Positions 27,580 through 36,998 of a DNA stretch of 64,000 nt are shown piece after piece. Both the position numbers and the translations under genes were made by a program. Position 1 is the first letter of the stretch. Every line of letters starts with the position of its first letter. The notes under the pieces were generated by a model that was given only the letters and a program-made list of their open reading frames with translations, did not search any database and was not told where the DNA came from. The DNA lies in the NCBI RefSeq assembly GCF_004336745.1, contig NZ_SJXD01000026.1, forward strand, positions 62,001 through 126,000, in the 5' to 3' direction. The DNA comes from Roseococcus sp. SYP-B2431. Lineage in GTDB: Bacteria > Pseudomonadota > Alphaproteobacteria > Acetobacterales > Acetobacteraceae.

Positions 27580-28029
27580 TCACGGCCGCCGGATGGGGGC
27601 GTGCAGGCGATCCTCGGTCGTGTCGATCACGAAGGGGAACCACCGGCCGGGCCGGGGCAGCAGGGTCGCGGTCGAGACCCTGCCCCGCGCGAGATACCGG
27701 CTCTGCCGCGCGCCGCGCAGCGCCCGCCCGTCCAGCCGGTGCCGGCCGGGGCTGAACAGTCCCAGCGTCTCCACATGGAGTTCGTCGCCGAGCCGGCGCA
27801 TCGAGATCACGTAGACGCGCCGATACGTATCGAGCAGCAGCGCGAACGCGCCGATTACGAGTGCCAGGCCGGCGAAGCTTTCCACGTCGTTACCCCGATC
27901 CGACCCGGTCGCGTGAATCAGAAGGGCCCCGGCCGCGAAGAAAGCGACCAGGGCCCAGAAGCCGAGACACAGACAGCGCAGGCGCCAGGAGCGGCTGTTC
28001 CGGTAGAGCGGAACGCCCCCGGCCGCCAT
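27580..28029 (-). CDS. Small two-helix membrane protein, unknown function
   Basis: The 149-residue product has two hydrophobic helices, CLCLGFWALVAFFAAGALLI and FAGLALVIGAFALLLDTY, followed by a basic soluble part with VETLGLFSPGRHRLDG. This is a bPH- or PrgI-like layout, but I cannot name the family. The ATG at 28027-28029 (MAAGGVPLYRN) was chosen because upstream in-frame starts at 28095 and 28101 lie in an inverted repeat and a terminator-like hairpin. AAGGG precedes the chosen ATG. The gene lies between rpsO and pnp on the same strand. Confidence 0.55.
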   Translation of the reverse strand: MAAGGVPLYRNSRSWRLRCLCLGFWALVAFFAAGALLIHATGSDRGNDVESFAGLALVIGAFALLLDTYRRVYVISMRRLGDELHVETLGLFSPGRHRLDGRALRGARQSRYLARGRVSTATLLPRPGRWFPFVIDTTEDRLHAPIRRP

Positions 28030-28034
28030 CGCCC

Positions 28035-28077
28035 TTAGAGCTTTTTCCGTTCGAATAGGCTCACTCAAAAGCTCTAA
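28035..28077. repeat. Long inverted repeat TTAGAGCTTTT ... AAAAGCTCTAA
   Basis: Perfect 11-base arms (28035-28045 and 28067-28077) enclose a 21-base loop containing CCGTTCGAATAGG. It lies between rpsO and the small membrane-protein gene. The form suggests a dispersed extragenic element; no second copy is in this window. Confidence 0.5.
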
Positions 28078-28100
28078 CTTTTTGTTTTCGAGCATCTTCA

Positions 28101-28128
28101 CCCGATCATGCGAAGCAGCATGTTCGGG
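28101..28128 (-). terminator. Hairpin downstream of rpsO
   Basis: CCCGA-t-CATGC (28101-28111) pairs with GCATG-t-TCGGG (28118-28128) around a six-base loop, with one internal mismatch. It begins eight bases past the rpsO stop, where a 3' end or processing site is expected. No T-run follows, so it may be a processing stem rather than a strong terminator. Confidence 0.45.
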
Positions 28129-28135
28129 ATCTGCC

Positions 28136-28405
28136 CTAGCGGCGCAGGCCGAGCTTGGCGATCAGCGCGTCGTAGCGCGCCTTATCCTTGCGCTTCACAT
28201 AGTCGAGCAGGCCACGGCGCTGGCCGACCAGGACCAGCAGGCCACGGCGGCTATGGAAATCCTTGGCGTGGGTCTTCAGGTGCTCGGTGAGGTTCGAGAT
28301 GCGCTCGGAGAGCAGGGCGACCTGCACTTCGGGGCTGCCGGTGTCGCCCGGCTTCTTGGCATGCTCGGTGATGAGCGCCTGGCGGCGCTCCGCGGTGATC
28401 GACAT
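28136..28405 (-). CDS. rpsO: 30S ribosomal protein S15
   Basis: The 89-residue product is textbook S15: [12 protein letters not shown], then [42 protein letters not shown]. It binds 16S rRNA early in 30S assembly and usually represses its own translation. Its place between truB and pnp is the conserved bacterial order. Confidence 0.98.
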   Translation of the reverse strand: MSITAERRQALITEHAKKPGDTGSPEVQVALLSERISNLTEHLKTHAKDFHSRRGLLVLVGQRRGLLDYVKRKDKARYDALIAKLGLRR

Positions 28406-28476
28406 CGTGAGATCCTTCGGGTTGGCCGCGGGTGCGGCTGAGAGATGAACCGATCCGTTGGTCTAGGCCGGCTTTC

Positions 28477-29421
28477 TCAAGCCGGGGCCATCAACCGCTC
28501 GGGCCGCAGCATCCCCTCCTCGAGGCGACACAACCCGACGAACCGCTCCCCTGCCATCACGCGGACCAGGCCCCCATCGGGGCTGGCCTCGGATGGAACC
28601 CGGCCCATCAGATCCACGAGGCTCAAAGCCTGGCCGAAACTGAGGCGGGCGGCCTCCCCTTCCACGACGGCCAGTGCCGGGATGTCGGCCAGCGCGGTCG
28701 TCAGGGGCAGAAGGAGGTCCAGCGAAGGGGGAGGCGTATCGCCTGTAACGACGATCCTGTCCAGGGCCACGCCGTCCGATTCCTGGAAGGGTCCGACCCG
28801 CGTGCGGCGCAGGGCGACGATATGGCCGACGGCCCCGGTGGCGCGGGCGACGTCGCGGGCCAGCGAGCGCATGTAGACGCCCTTGCCGGACTGGACCTCG
28901 AACTCGGCCGTGTCGGCGTCGGGCCGAGCGATGAGTTCGAAGCGATCGACGCGCGCCGGGCGCGCCTCCAGCTCGACCACCTGCCCGTCGCGCGCCAGAT
29001 CGTAGGCGCGCTCGCCATTCACCTTGATGGCCGAATAGATGGGCGGAACCTGCATGATGTCGCCGGTGAAGGCGGGCAGCGCGGCGCGGATGGCCTCGTC
29101 CGTTGGGCGGACATCGCTGGTCTCGATCACGGCGCCGTCGGCGTCGTCGCTGTCGCGCGCCTCGCCGAAGCGCAGCGTGAAGCGATAGACCTTGGTACCG
29201 TCCATGACATAGGGAACGGTTTTGGTGGCATGGCCGAAGGCGATGGGCAGCAGGCCCGTGGCCAGCGGGTCGAGCGTGCCGCCATGCCCCGCCTTCTGCG
29301 CGTCATAGGCGCGCTTCACCTTGTTCACGACGTCGGTGCTGCCGATGCCGCTGGGCTTGTCGATGATGAGCCAGCCGTCGATCTCGCGACCGCGGGGCTT
29401 CTTGCGGAAGTTGCGTGCCAT
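28477..29421 (-). CDS. truB: tRNA pseudouridine55 synthase
   Basis: The 314-residue product makes pseudouridine 55 in the T-loop of tRNA. The catalytic Asp lies in GHGGTLDPLATGLL; DGWLIIDKPSGIGST precedes it and GVYMRSLARDVA follows. The ATG at 29419-29421 starts MARNFRKKPRGR. It lies between rbfA and rpsO in the conserved cluster. Confidence 0.97.
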   Translation of the reverse strand: MARNFRKKPRGREIDGWLIIDKPSGIGSTDVVNKVKRAYDAQKAGHGGTLDPLATGLLPIAFGHATKTVPYVMDGTKVYRFTLRFGEARDSDDADGAVIETSDVRPTDEAIRAALPAFTGDIMQVPPIYSAIKVNGERAYDLARDGQVVELEARPARVDRFELIARPDADTAEFEVQSGKGVYMRSLARDVARATGAVGHIVALRRTRVGPFQESDGVALDRIVVTGDTPPPSLDLLLPLTTALADIPALAVVEGEAARLSFGQALSLVDLMGRVPSEASPDGGLVRVMAGERFVGLCRLEEGMLRPERLMAPA

Positions 29422-29491
29422 GTCTGGTGAAGTCGGTCCGATTTGCAGCGCGGGTTCTACGCGGTTGAGCCAGGAGGGGTAGGGCTTTCGC

Positions 29492-29911
29492 TCAACTCTC
29501 TTCCTTCTTTTCGTCGGTCTTGAGATCCCGCACCACCTCCGGCTGCTTCATCAGCACGTCCATCTTCATGGCGTAGTCGAGCGCCTCGTCCGGCTGGAAA
29601 TGCAGCGCTGGCGCGAATTTCAGCCGCACCGACTTGGCCACCTGCCCCCGCAGGAAGGCGCTGGCCCGCTTCAGCGCCGCAAACTGCTCCGGCGGCACGT
29701 CGCGGCCTAGGCCGCTGATGAAGGCCGTCATGTGCTTGAGGTCCGGGCTCGCCCGCACCTCCGTCACGGTGATCCGCGCATTGGCGAGGTCGGGGTCGCG
29801 GAAATCCCCCCGCTCGAAGACGGCCGCCAGCGCGTGGCGCACCTCTTCCGAAACGCGGAGCTGGCGCTGCGAGGGCGCGCCGGGCGGGGTGTCGTGCTGA
29901 CGCTTGGCCAT
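29492..29911 (-). CDS. rbfA: 30S ribosome-binding factor A
   Basis: The 139-residue product matures the 30S subunit near the 16S 5' helix and helps cold adaptation. It has the KH-like core VSEEVRHALAAVF, ITVTEVRASPDLKHMTAFIS and SVRLKFAPALHFQPDEAL. A charged Lys/Glu tail follows. It is separated from infB by 171 bp carrying a palindromic repeat. Confidence 0.95.
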   Translation of the reverse strand: MAKRQHDTPPGAPSQRQLRVSEEVRHALAAVFERGDFRDPDLANARITVTEVRASPDLKHMTAFISGLGRDVPPEQFAALKRASAFLRGQVAKSVRLKFAPALHFQPDEALDYAMKMDVLMKQPEVVRDLKTDEKKEES

Positions 29912-29975
29912 GGCCTTACCTCATGGCGCCCCCGAAAGAACGGGCACCCAATTCAGGGAATCCGGCGGCAAAGCC

Positions 29976-30063
29976 GCCGGCGCCGCCCACTCCACCTTGC
30001 GGCCCGGCGCGCCAGGGGCGCGGCGGAGCCAAGCCGCCGGAGGCGGCGCCCGGCGCCTGAGGG
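29976..30063. repeat. 88-nt palindromic repeat, copy A (3' of infB)
   Basis: This GC-rich block between infB and rbfA opens with GCCGGCGCCGCCCA and closes with CGCCCGGCGCCTGAGGG. Outer arms GGCGCCGCC and GGCGGCGCC are perfect reverse complements. A clearly related block of the same length lies at 49476-49563 and shares the opening 14 bases, GGCGCGGCG and AGCCAAG. Both copies abut the stop codon side of a minus-strand gene. Confidence 0.6.
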
Positions 30064-30082
30064 CAAAAAAGACTCGCCGCGG

Positions 30083-32875
30083 CTATGCCGCGGCGACCGT
30101 CTCCGTCTCGAAGCACTCGATCTGGTCGCCGACGCGGATGTCGTCATAGTTCTTGAAGCCCATGCCGCATTCGTAGCCATTGGTGACCTCGCGGACATCG
30201 TCCTTGAAGCGGCGCAGCGTGCCGAGCTCGCCCTCGTGGATCACGACGCCCTCGCGGATGAGGCGCACGCCGCAGCCGCGCTTCACCACGCCCTCGGTCA
30301 CGCGGCAACCCGCCACATTGCCGAGGCGCTTGACCTCGAAGACCTGCAGGATGGTCGCGTAGCCGATGAAGTTCTCGCGCTGGACCGGCGCCAGGCGGGA
30401 CTTGAAGATCGCCTCGATGTCGTCCGACACCTGGTAGATGATCGAATAGTAGCGGATGTCCACGCCGTCGCGCTGCGCCATCTCGCGGGCCTGCGTCGTG
30501 GCGCGGACGTTGAAGGCCACGACTACGGCGTTGGACGCCTTGGCGAGCTGGATGTCGCTCTCGGTGATCTGGCCGACCGCCGAGTGCAGCACGCGCACGC
30601 GCACCTCCTCGTTGCCGAGCTTGCCGAGGGTGACGTTGATCGCCTCCGCCGAGCCCTGCACGTCCGCCTTGACGACGACCGCCACTTCCTTCTGCTCGCC
30701 GGCCTGGATCCGGGCCAGCATCTCGTTGAGCGAGCCGCGGTTGGCGCCCAGCAGCGCCGCCGCCTTGTCGCGCGCCCGCCGCTGGCGGAACTCGCTGACC
30801 TCGCGCGCCTTGGATTCGCTCTCGACGGCGACGAAGTTCTCGCCGGCCGAGGGCACGCCCGAAAGGCCCAAGATCTCCACCGGGAAGGACGGGCCGGCCG
30901 CCTTGATCTGCGCGCCGCGATTGTCCACCAGCGCGCGCACGCGGCCCCATTCGGAGCCGGCGACCACGATGTCGCCCTGGTTTAGCGTGCCGTTCTGCAC
31001 GAGCACCGTCGCCACCGGGCCGCGGCCGCGATCGAGCTTGCTCTCGATCACGGTGCCCTCGCCCGAGCGGTCCGGATTGGCGCGCAGGTCGAGGATCTCG
31101 GCCTGGAGGATGATGGCCTCCAGAAGCTTGTCGAGGTTCGTGCCCTTGGTGGCCGAGACCTGGATCTCCTGCGTGTCGCCGCCCAGACTTTCCACCACGA
31201 TCTCGTGCTGCAGAAGCTCCTGCCGCACGCGATCCAGGTTGATGCCCGGCTTGTCGATCTTGTTCACCGCCACGATCAGCGGCACGTCCGCGGCGCGGGC
31301 GTGCTTGATGGCCTCGATGGTCTGCGGCATCACGCCGTCATCGGCCGCCACCACCAGCACCACCATGTCGGTGACGCCGGCGCCGCGGGCACGCATCGCC
31401 GTGAAGGCCTCATGGCCCGGCGTGTCGATGAAGGTGACCTTCCCCGACGCGGTCTCGACCTGATAGGCGCCGATATGCTGGGTGATGCCGCCCGCCTCGC
31501 GCGCCGCCACGTCCGTCTTGCGGAGGGCGTCGAGCAGGCTCGTCTTGCCGTGGTCGACATGGCCCATGATGGTGACGACGGGCGGGCGCGGCTGCAGCGC
31601 CTCGTCCTCGTCGACCATGCCCTCGAGGCCCATTTCCACGTCGTCTTCCGCCACGCGCTTCACGCGATGGCCGAATTCCTGCGCGACCAGTTCGGCCGTG
31701 TCGGCGTCGATGCTCTGGGTCAGAGTCGCCATCACGCCCATGCGGAACAGCGCCTTCACCACCTCGCCGCCGCGGGCGGCCATGCGGTTGGCCAGCTCCT
31801 GGACGGTGATGGTCTCGGGGATGACCACGTCGCGGACGACGCGCTCCTGGCCGGCACGGAGGCGGGCCAGCTCCTGCTGGCGCCGCTCGCGCTCGCGGGC
31901 ACGGCGGACCGAGGCCATCGAGCGGCTGCGCTCGTCCTCGCCATCCATCGCGGCGGCCACGTCGATGCGGCCGCTGGCGTCGCGGCGGCCGCCGGCCAGC
32001 GGGGTTTTCTTCACAGGCGCCGGCATCGGGCGCTTCACGCCGCCGGGCGACGTGAAGCCACCGGGACGGCGCGCGGGGCCGCGGCGGTCGTCCTCCTCTT
32101 CGCCGCGGGCGCGCGGGTTGAGCGAGAGCCTGGCCGACGGCGCGGAAGGCGACGACGGCGGATTGGACGGCCGAACGGCGGGCCCCTGCGTCGCGCGGGC
32201 CGCAAGCGGCGTCACGCGGGGCGCGGCGGGGCGGGGCGCCTCCTGGGGAGCGGCCGGACGCGGCGCGGGCGCCGGAGCCGCGGCAGGAGCGACAGCAGCC
32301 GGAGCCGGCTGGGGAGCGGCGGCCGGAGCCGGGGCCGCGCGGGCGGCCTCGCGCTCGGCGCGCTTGGCCTCCTGCTCGGCGGCGCGGGCGTTGGCCTCGT
32401 CCTCCTCACGCTGGCGAGATTCGTCCTCGGCACGGCGGGCGGCCTCCTCGGCGGCGCTGCGCACCATGAGGGCCTGCTGCTCGCGCTGCTCGCGTTCGCG
32501 CTGGGCCTCGAGGCGGCGGTTCTCCTCGAGCACGCGCTGGCGCGTGGCGAGTTCGCTCGCGGTCAGCGGCCGGCCGGCGCTGGGCGCCGGCCCGCGCGAG
32601 GGAGCCGCGCCGGGCTTTGCCGGGCCACCGGGCGCGGCCGGGCGCTGCGGCGCACCGGGGCGCGCCGGCGGCGTGGGGGCACGCAGCGTCGCGGGCGGCG
32701 TGCCGGGCACCGTGGCGCGCTTCTTCACGACCTCGACCTGGACCACCTTCGAGCGCCCATGGCTGAAGCTCTGCCGGACGCTTCCGGCGTCGACAGTCTT
32801 CCCCAGCTCCAAGCGGCCCGCGGGGCGGAGGCTCAACCGGCTCTTCGCCGCATCCTGATCGTTCTGGTCGCTCAT
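30083..32875 (-). CDS. infB: Translation initiation factor IF-2
   Basis: The 930-residue GTPase places initiator tRNA on the 30S subunit. The first 300 or so residues are Ala/Pro/Arg-rich low complexity, with a coiled-coil of Glu/Arg/Ala (about 100-190). The G-domain follows with [30 protein letters not shown] and NKID, then the C-terminal domains with [14 protein letters not shown]. The ATG at 32873-32875 (MSDQNDQ) was preferred to a TTG six codons upstream. It follows ylxR at 21 bases in the nusA operon. Confidence 0.96.
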   Translation of the reverse strand: MSDQNDQDAAKSRLSLRPAGRLELGKTVDAGSVRQSFSHGRSKVVQVEVVKKRATVPGTPPATLRAPTPPARPGAPQRPAAPGGPAKPGAAPSRGPAPSAGRPLTASELATRQRVLEENRRLEAQREREQREQQALMVRSAAEEAARRAEDESRQREEDEANARAAEQEAKRAEREAARAAPAPAAAPQPAPAAVAPAAAPAPAPRPAAPQEAPRPAAPRVTPLAARATQGPAVRPSNPPSSPSAPSARLSLNPRARGEEEDDRRGPARRPGGFTSPGGVKRPMPAPVKKTPLAGGRRDASGRIDVAAAMDGEDERSRSMASVRRARERERRQQELARLRAGQERVVRDVVIPETITVQELANRMAARGGEVVKALFRMGVMATLTQSIDADTAELVAQEFGHRVKRVAEDDVEMGLEGMVDEDEALQPRPPVVTIMGHVDHGKTSLLDALRKTDVAAREAGGITQHIGAYQVETASGKVTFIDTPGHEAFTAMRARGAGVTDMVVLVVAADDGVMPQTIEAIKHARAADVPLIVAVNKIDKPGINLDRVRQELLQHEIVVESLGGDTQEIQVSATKGTNLDKLLEAIILQAEILDLRANPDRSGEGTVIESKLDRGRGPVATVLVQNGTLNQGDIVVAGSEWGRVRALVDNRGAQIKAAGPSFPVEILGLSGVPSAGENFVAVESESKAREVSEFRQRRARDKAAALLGANRGSLNEMLARIQAGEQKEVAVVVKADVQGSAEAINVTLGKLGNEEVRVRVLHSAVGQITESDIQLAKASNAVVVAFNVRATTQAREMAQRDGVDIRYYSIIYQVSDDIEAIFKSRLAPVQRENFIGYATILQVFEVKRLGNVAGCRVTEGVVKRGCGVRLIREGVVIHEGELGTLRRFKDDVREVTNGYECGMGFKNYDDIRVGDQIECFETETVAAA

Positions 32876-32896
32876 TCGCCGTTCCGAAACCAATCC

Positions 32897-33493
32897 CTAA
32901 ACCCCGGCTGCCGGCTCGAAGCCGGCCAACCGGGCCGTCTCCGCCTGCAGCGAGGACACCATCCGACCCGGGGAGACCGCGACATGCACCGCGCGATCCC
33001 TTCCGAAAACCCCTCCCAACTCCGCGGCCGTGAGCGGAGTCAGCACCGGCAATTCACGGCTGCCGACCAGCCTGCTCCGCTCGGCCGGGCTGCCGTCCGA
33101 AGCCTGGACCAGCAGCGCCACCTTGCCGTGGCGGAGCCAGTCCATCACCGCCTCACGCCCCGCGACCGCCTCGCCGCTGCGCCGGGCGAAGCCCAGGAAA
33201 TCGCGGATGCGCTGCCGCAGGCCGGAAACGACAAGCGCGCCAAGGTTGCCCGGAACTCCCACGGAGCCCCGCGCTGCCTTGGCAAAGGCGCCCTGCTTGA
33301 GCGCTTTCCGCAACACGTCTTCCTGCGCCAGCAACCATAGGCCCCTACCCGGCAGGCGTCCACCCGGATCGGGCACCAGCTCGCGCGCGGGACCTATGAC
33401 GAAACGGACCAGCCGCTCCTTGGGGAGCACCTGCCGCGTGACGATGCAGCGCCGCAACGGACCGCGCTCGCGCGCGATCGCGTCATCCGGCAT
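32897..33493 (-). CDS. ylxR: YlxR/DUF448 RNA-binding protein with C-terminal L7Ae-like domain
   Basis: The protein has 198 residues. The N-terminal YlxR domain shows RRCIVTRQVLPKERLVRFVIGP and GRGLWL. The second half (about 95-198) begins LGALVVSGLRQRIRDFLGFARRSGEAVAGRE and looks like the L7Ae/YlxQ fold fused in cis. Many bacteria encode the two halves as separate genes. It likely binds RNA; the Bacillus homologue modulates RNase P. The ATG at 33491-33493 (MPDDAIARERGP) fits the domain start. It lies in the nusA-infB operon. Confidence 0.85.
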   Translation of the reverse strand: MPDDAIARERGPLRRCIVTRQVLPKERLVRFVIGPARELVPDPGGRLPGRGLWLLAQEDVLRKALKQGAFAKAARGSVGVPGNLGALVVSGLRQRIRDFLGFARRSGEAVAGREAVMDWLRHGKVALLVQASDGSPAERSRLVGSRELPVLTPLTAAELGGVFGRDRAVHVAVSPGRMVSSLQAETARLAGFEPAAGV

Positions 33494-33521
33494 ATCGGTC
33501 TCCGCGGCGGGTTGCGCAAGG

Positions 33522-35075
33522 TCAGCCAGTGGCCTCTTCCCCCTCGTTCCGGCCCTGCTCGCCCTCCTCGCCGAACCAATGCGCGCGCGCGGCCATGATG
33601 ACGGCGTTGGCCGTCTCCTCGTCCATCGCATCGGCGCCCAGGATCTCGATGAGCTCGTCGGAGGCCAGGTCGGCCAGGTCGTCCAGCGACTTGACCCCGC
33701 CCTCGCCCAGCGCGACCAGCATGGCCGGCGTGAAGGTGCCGATCTCGGCGATCTGGTCCGACACGCCGATCTCGACGCGGCGATTCTCGAACTCGGCGTC
33801 CTTGGCCTCGAGGAAGGCCATGCCGCGGCGCTTCAGCTCGGTGGCGATGGCCTCGTCGAAGCCCTCGATGCCGGCCAGCTCCTCGTCGTCGACCTCGATG
33901 ATCTCCTCGATCGTCGAATAGCCCTCGGTCACCAGCAGGCCGGCGATCACGTCGTCCACATCCAGCGCCTCGACGAAGAGGCCGCTGCGCTTGCGGAAGT
34001 CCTCCTGGCGACGCTCGGATTCGCCGGCCTCGGTCAGGATGTCAATGTCGTAGCGCGTGAGCTGCGAGGCGAGGCGCACATTCTGGCCGCGACGGCCGAT
34101 GGCGAGCGAAAGCTGCTCATCCGGCACCACGACTTCGACGCGCTTGCTCTCGTCGTCGAGCACGACCTTGGAGACCTCGGCCGGCGCCATCGCGTTCACG
34201 ATGAAGGTCGCGATGTCGGAGCTCCAGGGGATGATGTCGATCTTCTCGCCCTGCAGCTCGGCGACCACGGCCTGCACGCGCGAGCCGCGCATGCCGACGC
34301 AGGCGCCGACGGGATCGATGCTGCTGTCACGCGAGATGACGGCCATCTTGGCGCGCGAGCCGCTGTCGCGGGCCACGGCCTTGATCTCGATGATGCCGTC
34401 GTAGATCTCGGGCACTTCCTGGGCGAAGAGCTTCGCGAGGAACCCGGGATGCGTGCGCGACAGGAAGATCTGCGGGCCGCGCGGCTCCTCCCGGACGTCG
34501 TAGATATAGGCCCGCACGCGGTCGCCGTTCTTGAAGGCCTCGCGGGGGATGGTCTCGTCGCGGCGCAGCAGCGCCTCGGCCTTGCCTAGCTCCACCATCA
34601 GGTTGCCGTATTCGGTGCGCTTCACCGTGCCGTTGATGATCTCGCCGACGCGGTCCTTGTACTCGTCGAACTGCTTCTTCCGCTCGACCTCGCGCACGCG
34701 CTGGACGATGACCTGCTTGGCCGTCTGCGCGCCGATGCGGCCGAAATCCACCGGCGGGAGCGGATCCACGATGAACTCGCCGACCTGGATCCCCGGGCGG
34801 ATCCTGGTCGCGATGCGCATCGGCATCTGCGTCTCCTCGTCCTCCAGCGCCTCGTCGTCGACCACCTGGGTCCAGCGCGAGAGCTTCACGGCGCCCGTCT
34901 TGCGGTCGATCTCGGCGCGGATGTCCTTGTTCTGGCCATAAGTCTGCTTGCCGGCCTTGCCCATGGCCAGCTCCATGGCCTCGAGCACTTCCTCGCGCTC
35001 GATCATCTTCTCGCGCGCGACGGCCTCGGCGACCTGCAGGAATTCGGGGCGGGGGATCGCAACATCCAGGGCCAT
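33522..35075 (-). CDS. nusA: Transcription termination/antitermination factor NusA
   Basis: The 517-residue protein has the N-terminal polymerase-binding domain, an S1 domain, and KH domains including [24 protein letters not shown] and [16 protein letters not shown]. Acidic C-terminal repeats typical of proteobacterial NusA follow ([17 protein letters not shown] and a second copy). It regulates pausing, termination and antitermination. The 5' neighbour rimP overlaps its leader closely (three bases apart). A terminator ahead of rimP may be its own control site. Confidence 0.97.
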   Translation of the reverse strand: MALDVAIPRPEFLQVAEAVAREKMIEREEVLEAMELAMGKAGKQTYGQNKDIRAEIDRKTGAVKLSRWTQVVDDEALEDEETQMPMRIATRIRPGIQVGEFIVDPLPPVDFGRIGAQTAKQVIVQRVREVERKKQFDEYKDRVGEIINGTVKRTEYGNLMVELGKAEALLRRDETIPREAFKNGDRVRAYIYDVREEPRGPQIFLSRTHPGFLAKLFAQEVPEIYDGIIEIKAVARDSGSRAKMAVISRDSSIDPVGACVGMRGSRVQAVVAELQGEKIDIIPWSSDIATFIVNAMAPAEVSKVVLDDESKRVEVVVPDEQLSLAIGRRGQNVRLASQLTRYDIDILTEAGESERRQEDFRKRSGLFVEALDVDDVIAGLLVTEGYSTIEEIIEVDDEELAGIEGFDEAIATELKRRGMAFLEAKDAEFENRRVEIGVSDQIAEIGTFTPAMLVALGEGGVKSLDDLADLASDELIEILGADAMDEETANAVIMAARAHWFGEEGEQGRNEGEEATG

Positions 35076-35078
35076 GTC

Positions 35079-35603
35079 TCAGTTCCCTTTTTTCGCCGAC
35101 GTGGCGGCGATGAGTTCTTCGGTGAGGACGAGTTTCGCGCGCCGCATCTGGTCGCGCGGGAGGGAGATCTCGGGGCCTTCGTCCAGGCGGAGCCGCGCCT
35201 GCTCCAGGTCCGCACCGAGCACGATGCCGCGGAAGCGCTTGCGGCCGTCGACGGGGATCTGCATCTCCACCGTCGCGACATGGCCGGCGTATCGCTCCCA
35301 GTCCTTGGTGCGGGTCAGCGGGCGGTCGATGCCGGGCGAGGAGACTTCGAGCATCCATTCGGCCTTGATCGGATCGGCGACGTCGAGCACGGCGCCCACG
35401 GCATGGCTGATGTTCTCGCAATCGCTGACGGTGAAGGTCGCGCCGTCCATCCGGTCCGCCATGATCTGGACCGTCGGGCGCTCCTTCCCGCTGATCTGCA
35501 CGCGGACGAGCTCGTAACCCATGTGCTCGATGGTGGGAGCCACGAGATCGGCAATGCGGGCGTCGAGCCCTTCATGTCGCGGACGTTCGATCGTCAAAAA
35601 CAA
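35079..35603 (-). CDS. rimP: Ribosome maturation factor RimP, TTG start inside a terminator U-tract
   Basis: The 174-residue product has the RimP N-domain [13 protein letters not shown], then [19 protein letters not shown] and [12 protein letters not shown], followed by the SH3-like C-domain. It matures 30S subunits. There is no ATG before the first helix [12 protein letters not shown]. The only usable starts are TTG at 35603 and TTG at 35597, both inside the T-tract of a hairpin at 35608-35627. A GTG 18 codons in would remove the first helix. The next gene nusA starts three bases after the stop. Confidence 0.9.
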   Translation of the reverse strand: MFLTIERPRHEGLDARIADLVAPTIEHMGYELVRVQISGKERPTVQIMADRMDGATFTVSDCENISHAVGAVLDVADPIKAEWMLEVSSPGIDRPLTRTKDWERYAGHVATVEMQIPVDGRKRFRGIVLGADLEQARLRLDEGPEISLPRDQMRRAKLVLTEELIAATSAKKGN

Positions 35604-35627
35604 AAAAGGCGGCCCCGGAAGGCCACC
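35596..35627 (-). terminator. Attenuator-like intrinsic terminator overlapping the rimP start codon
   Basis: On the minus strand GGTGGCC-TTCCGG-GGCCGCC forms a seven-base stem (one G-U pair) followed at once by TTTTTTG and TTTTTG. The G-U pair would be a C-A mismatch on the other strand, which favours the minus direction. The rimP TTG start is within the T-run. This looks like a leader terminator controlling rimP-nusA-infB, or one ending the upstream hdeD-like gene. Confidence 0.7.
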
Positions 35628-35682
35628 CCCCTATGAACGGATGGTGTTGGCAAGGCCCTCATATGACGCTTTCGGGATGCCG

Positions 35683-35711
35683 TTGCAAGGGTGCAGCGGC
35701 CCGGGTGTCAA
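35683..35711 (-). promoter_or_regulatory. Candidate promoter of the rimP-nusA operon
   Basis: A perfect minus-35 TTGACA lies at 35706-35711, overlapping the stop codon of the hdeD-like gene. Seventeen bases on is TTGCAA, a weak minus-10. Transcription from here would give a leader of roughly 70-80 bases that includes the terminator hairpin. Confidence 0.4.
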
Positions 35712-36964
35712 GCCGGCCTCCGCCCCGGGCGCTCAGGGAGGGTGACGAGGTAGGACAGCGCCCGGGCGTAATCCAGCACAAGGCCCGGCGTCCAGGCCAT
35801 CGCGGCCGTGCGGGCGCGCAGATGCCCGGCGATCCAGAGCTCGGGGCTCAGCAGCAGCCGCAGCAGGAACCAGGGGGAGCGCGCCTCCGCGGCGAAGACC
35901 CCCTCCAGCCCGGCCTCGATCACGGCCGCCACGGTGCTCGAGCAGTTCCGGTTCGTCAGGTTGTAGGTCGTGTCGGCGCCGTAGGCGTCCCAGAAGCCGC
36001 GCATCGCGGGCAGGTCGAGGCCCGGGAGACGCACCTGCAGCGTGGAGGGGCACCAGCCGGCGCTCTCCTCCTGGTAGCTGGGCAGGAACCGCCCCGGCAC
36101 GTCGTTGTCGCGCGTCGCCCTCAGCGTCCGGCGGAAATCGCCGGCCGAACGGTCGATCTCCGCCGCCGGATAATGGCTGACATAGAAGCCGGGCGCTTCG
36201 AGGGCGGCATGGCCGGTCGAGATGACGCCCTGCTCGTCGAGCGCCGCCACGTAGCGGCTGACCCCACGGCCGATCGGCGCGAGCGCGCCGGTGGGCGTCC
36301 AGACATGGACGATGGCGGCCACGCGCGGCTGCGTGGAAGCGGCCGCGTTCCGCGAAGAGGCGACCTCCCGGCTGCCCTCATGCGCCATGATCCTGGACAT
36401 GGGCGTGCCGGGAGGCATGCGGAGGATGCGCCAGGCCAGCCCGCAGACGCCGAGGGCCGAGACCATGAGGAGCAGCCCGACATCGATGCCCACCTCGCCC
36501 TGCCATTGCGTCGGCCAGGGCACGAAGGACCAGGCGCCCAGCAGGAACTCGATCCCGGCATGGAGCAGCGAGAGGCGCCACCGCCGGAACCGGACCACAT
36601 GGGCGCTCATGGCCCGCCAGACGGCGTCGACGACCAGGTAGATGCCCGCGACGAAGCCGATGATCATCGCGCTGTGCCCGGGGTCGAAGATCACCAGCAG
36701 CGCGATGGCCAGGAAGGCGGCGGCCTTGGTGAAGCGGACCTTCCGGCCCGTGCCCGCGCTGTTGAAGCCCGCGGCGAGCGAGAGGCCGCCGTCGATCAGC
36801 AGCGGGATCACGAAATACACGTCGCTGATCCGCACCTCCTCGACGAGGGCATCGGCGAAGAAGAATGCGCCGAGCGCCATCCAGAGCAGCCCGATGGCGG
36901 CGACCACCCACCAGCGGCGCCGGACGGTCTCGGCGCCGATCAGGATGGCGGCGACTTCGATCAT
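35708..36964 (-). CDS. HdeD-like membrane protein fused to a permuted papain-like domain
   Basis: The protein has 418 residues. Residues 1-180 contain about six hydrophobic helices in the HdeD/DUF308 pattern (VAAIGLLWMALGAFFFADAL, IIGFVAGIYLVVDAVWRAMS). From about 210 a soluble domain carries STGHAALEAPGFYVSHYP (His252) and TTYNLTNRNCSSTVA (Cys341). This is the His-first, Cys-late order of permuted papain-like hydrolases. The first ATG after the kinase stop, at 36962-36964 (MIEVAAILIG), is used. It lies 34 bases after the kinase, so they are probably co-transcribed. The catalytic role is inferred from motif order only. Confidence 0.7.
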   Translation of the reverse strand: MIEVAAILIGAETVRRRWWVVAAIGLLWMALGAFFFADALVEEVRISDVYFVIPLLIDGGLSLAAGFNSAGTGRKVRFTKAAAFLAIALLVIFDPGHSAMIIGFVAGIYLVVDAVWRAMSAHVVRFRRWRLSLLHAGIEFLLGAWSFVPWPTQWQGEVGIDVGLLLMVSALGVCGLAWRILRMPPGTPMSRIMAHEGSREVASSRNAAASTQPRVAAIVHVWTPTGALAPIGRGVSRYVAALDEQGVISTGHAALEAPGFYVSHYPAAEIDRSAGDFRRTLRATRDNDVPGRFLPSYQEESAGWCPSTLQVRLPGLDLPAMRGFWDAYGADTTYNLTNRNCSSTVAAVIEAGLEGVFAAEARSPWFLLRLLLSPELWIAGHLRARTAAMAWTPGLVLDYARALSYLVTLPERPGRRPA

Positions 36965-36998
36965 GCTCCTGCCCTCATGGGGACGCCGGTCATGCGCT

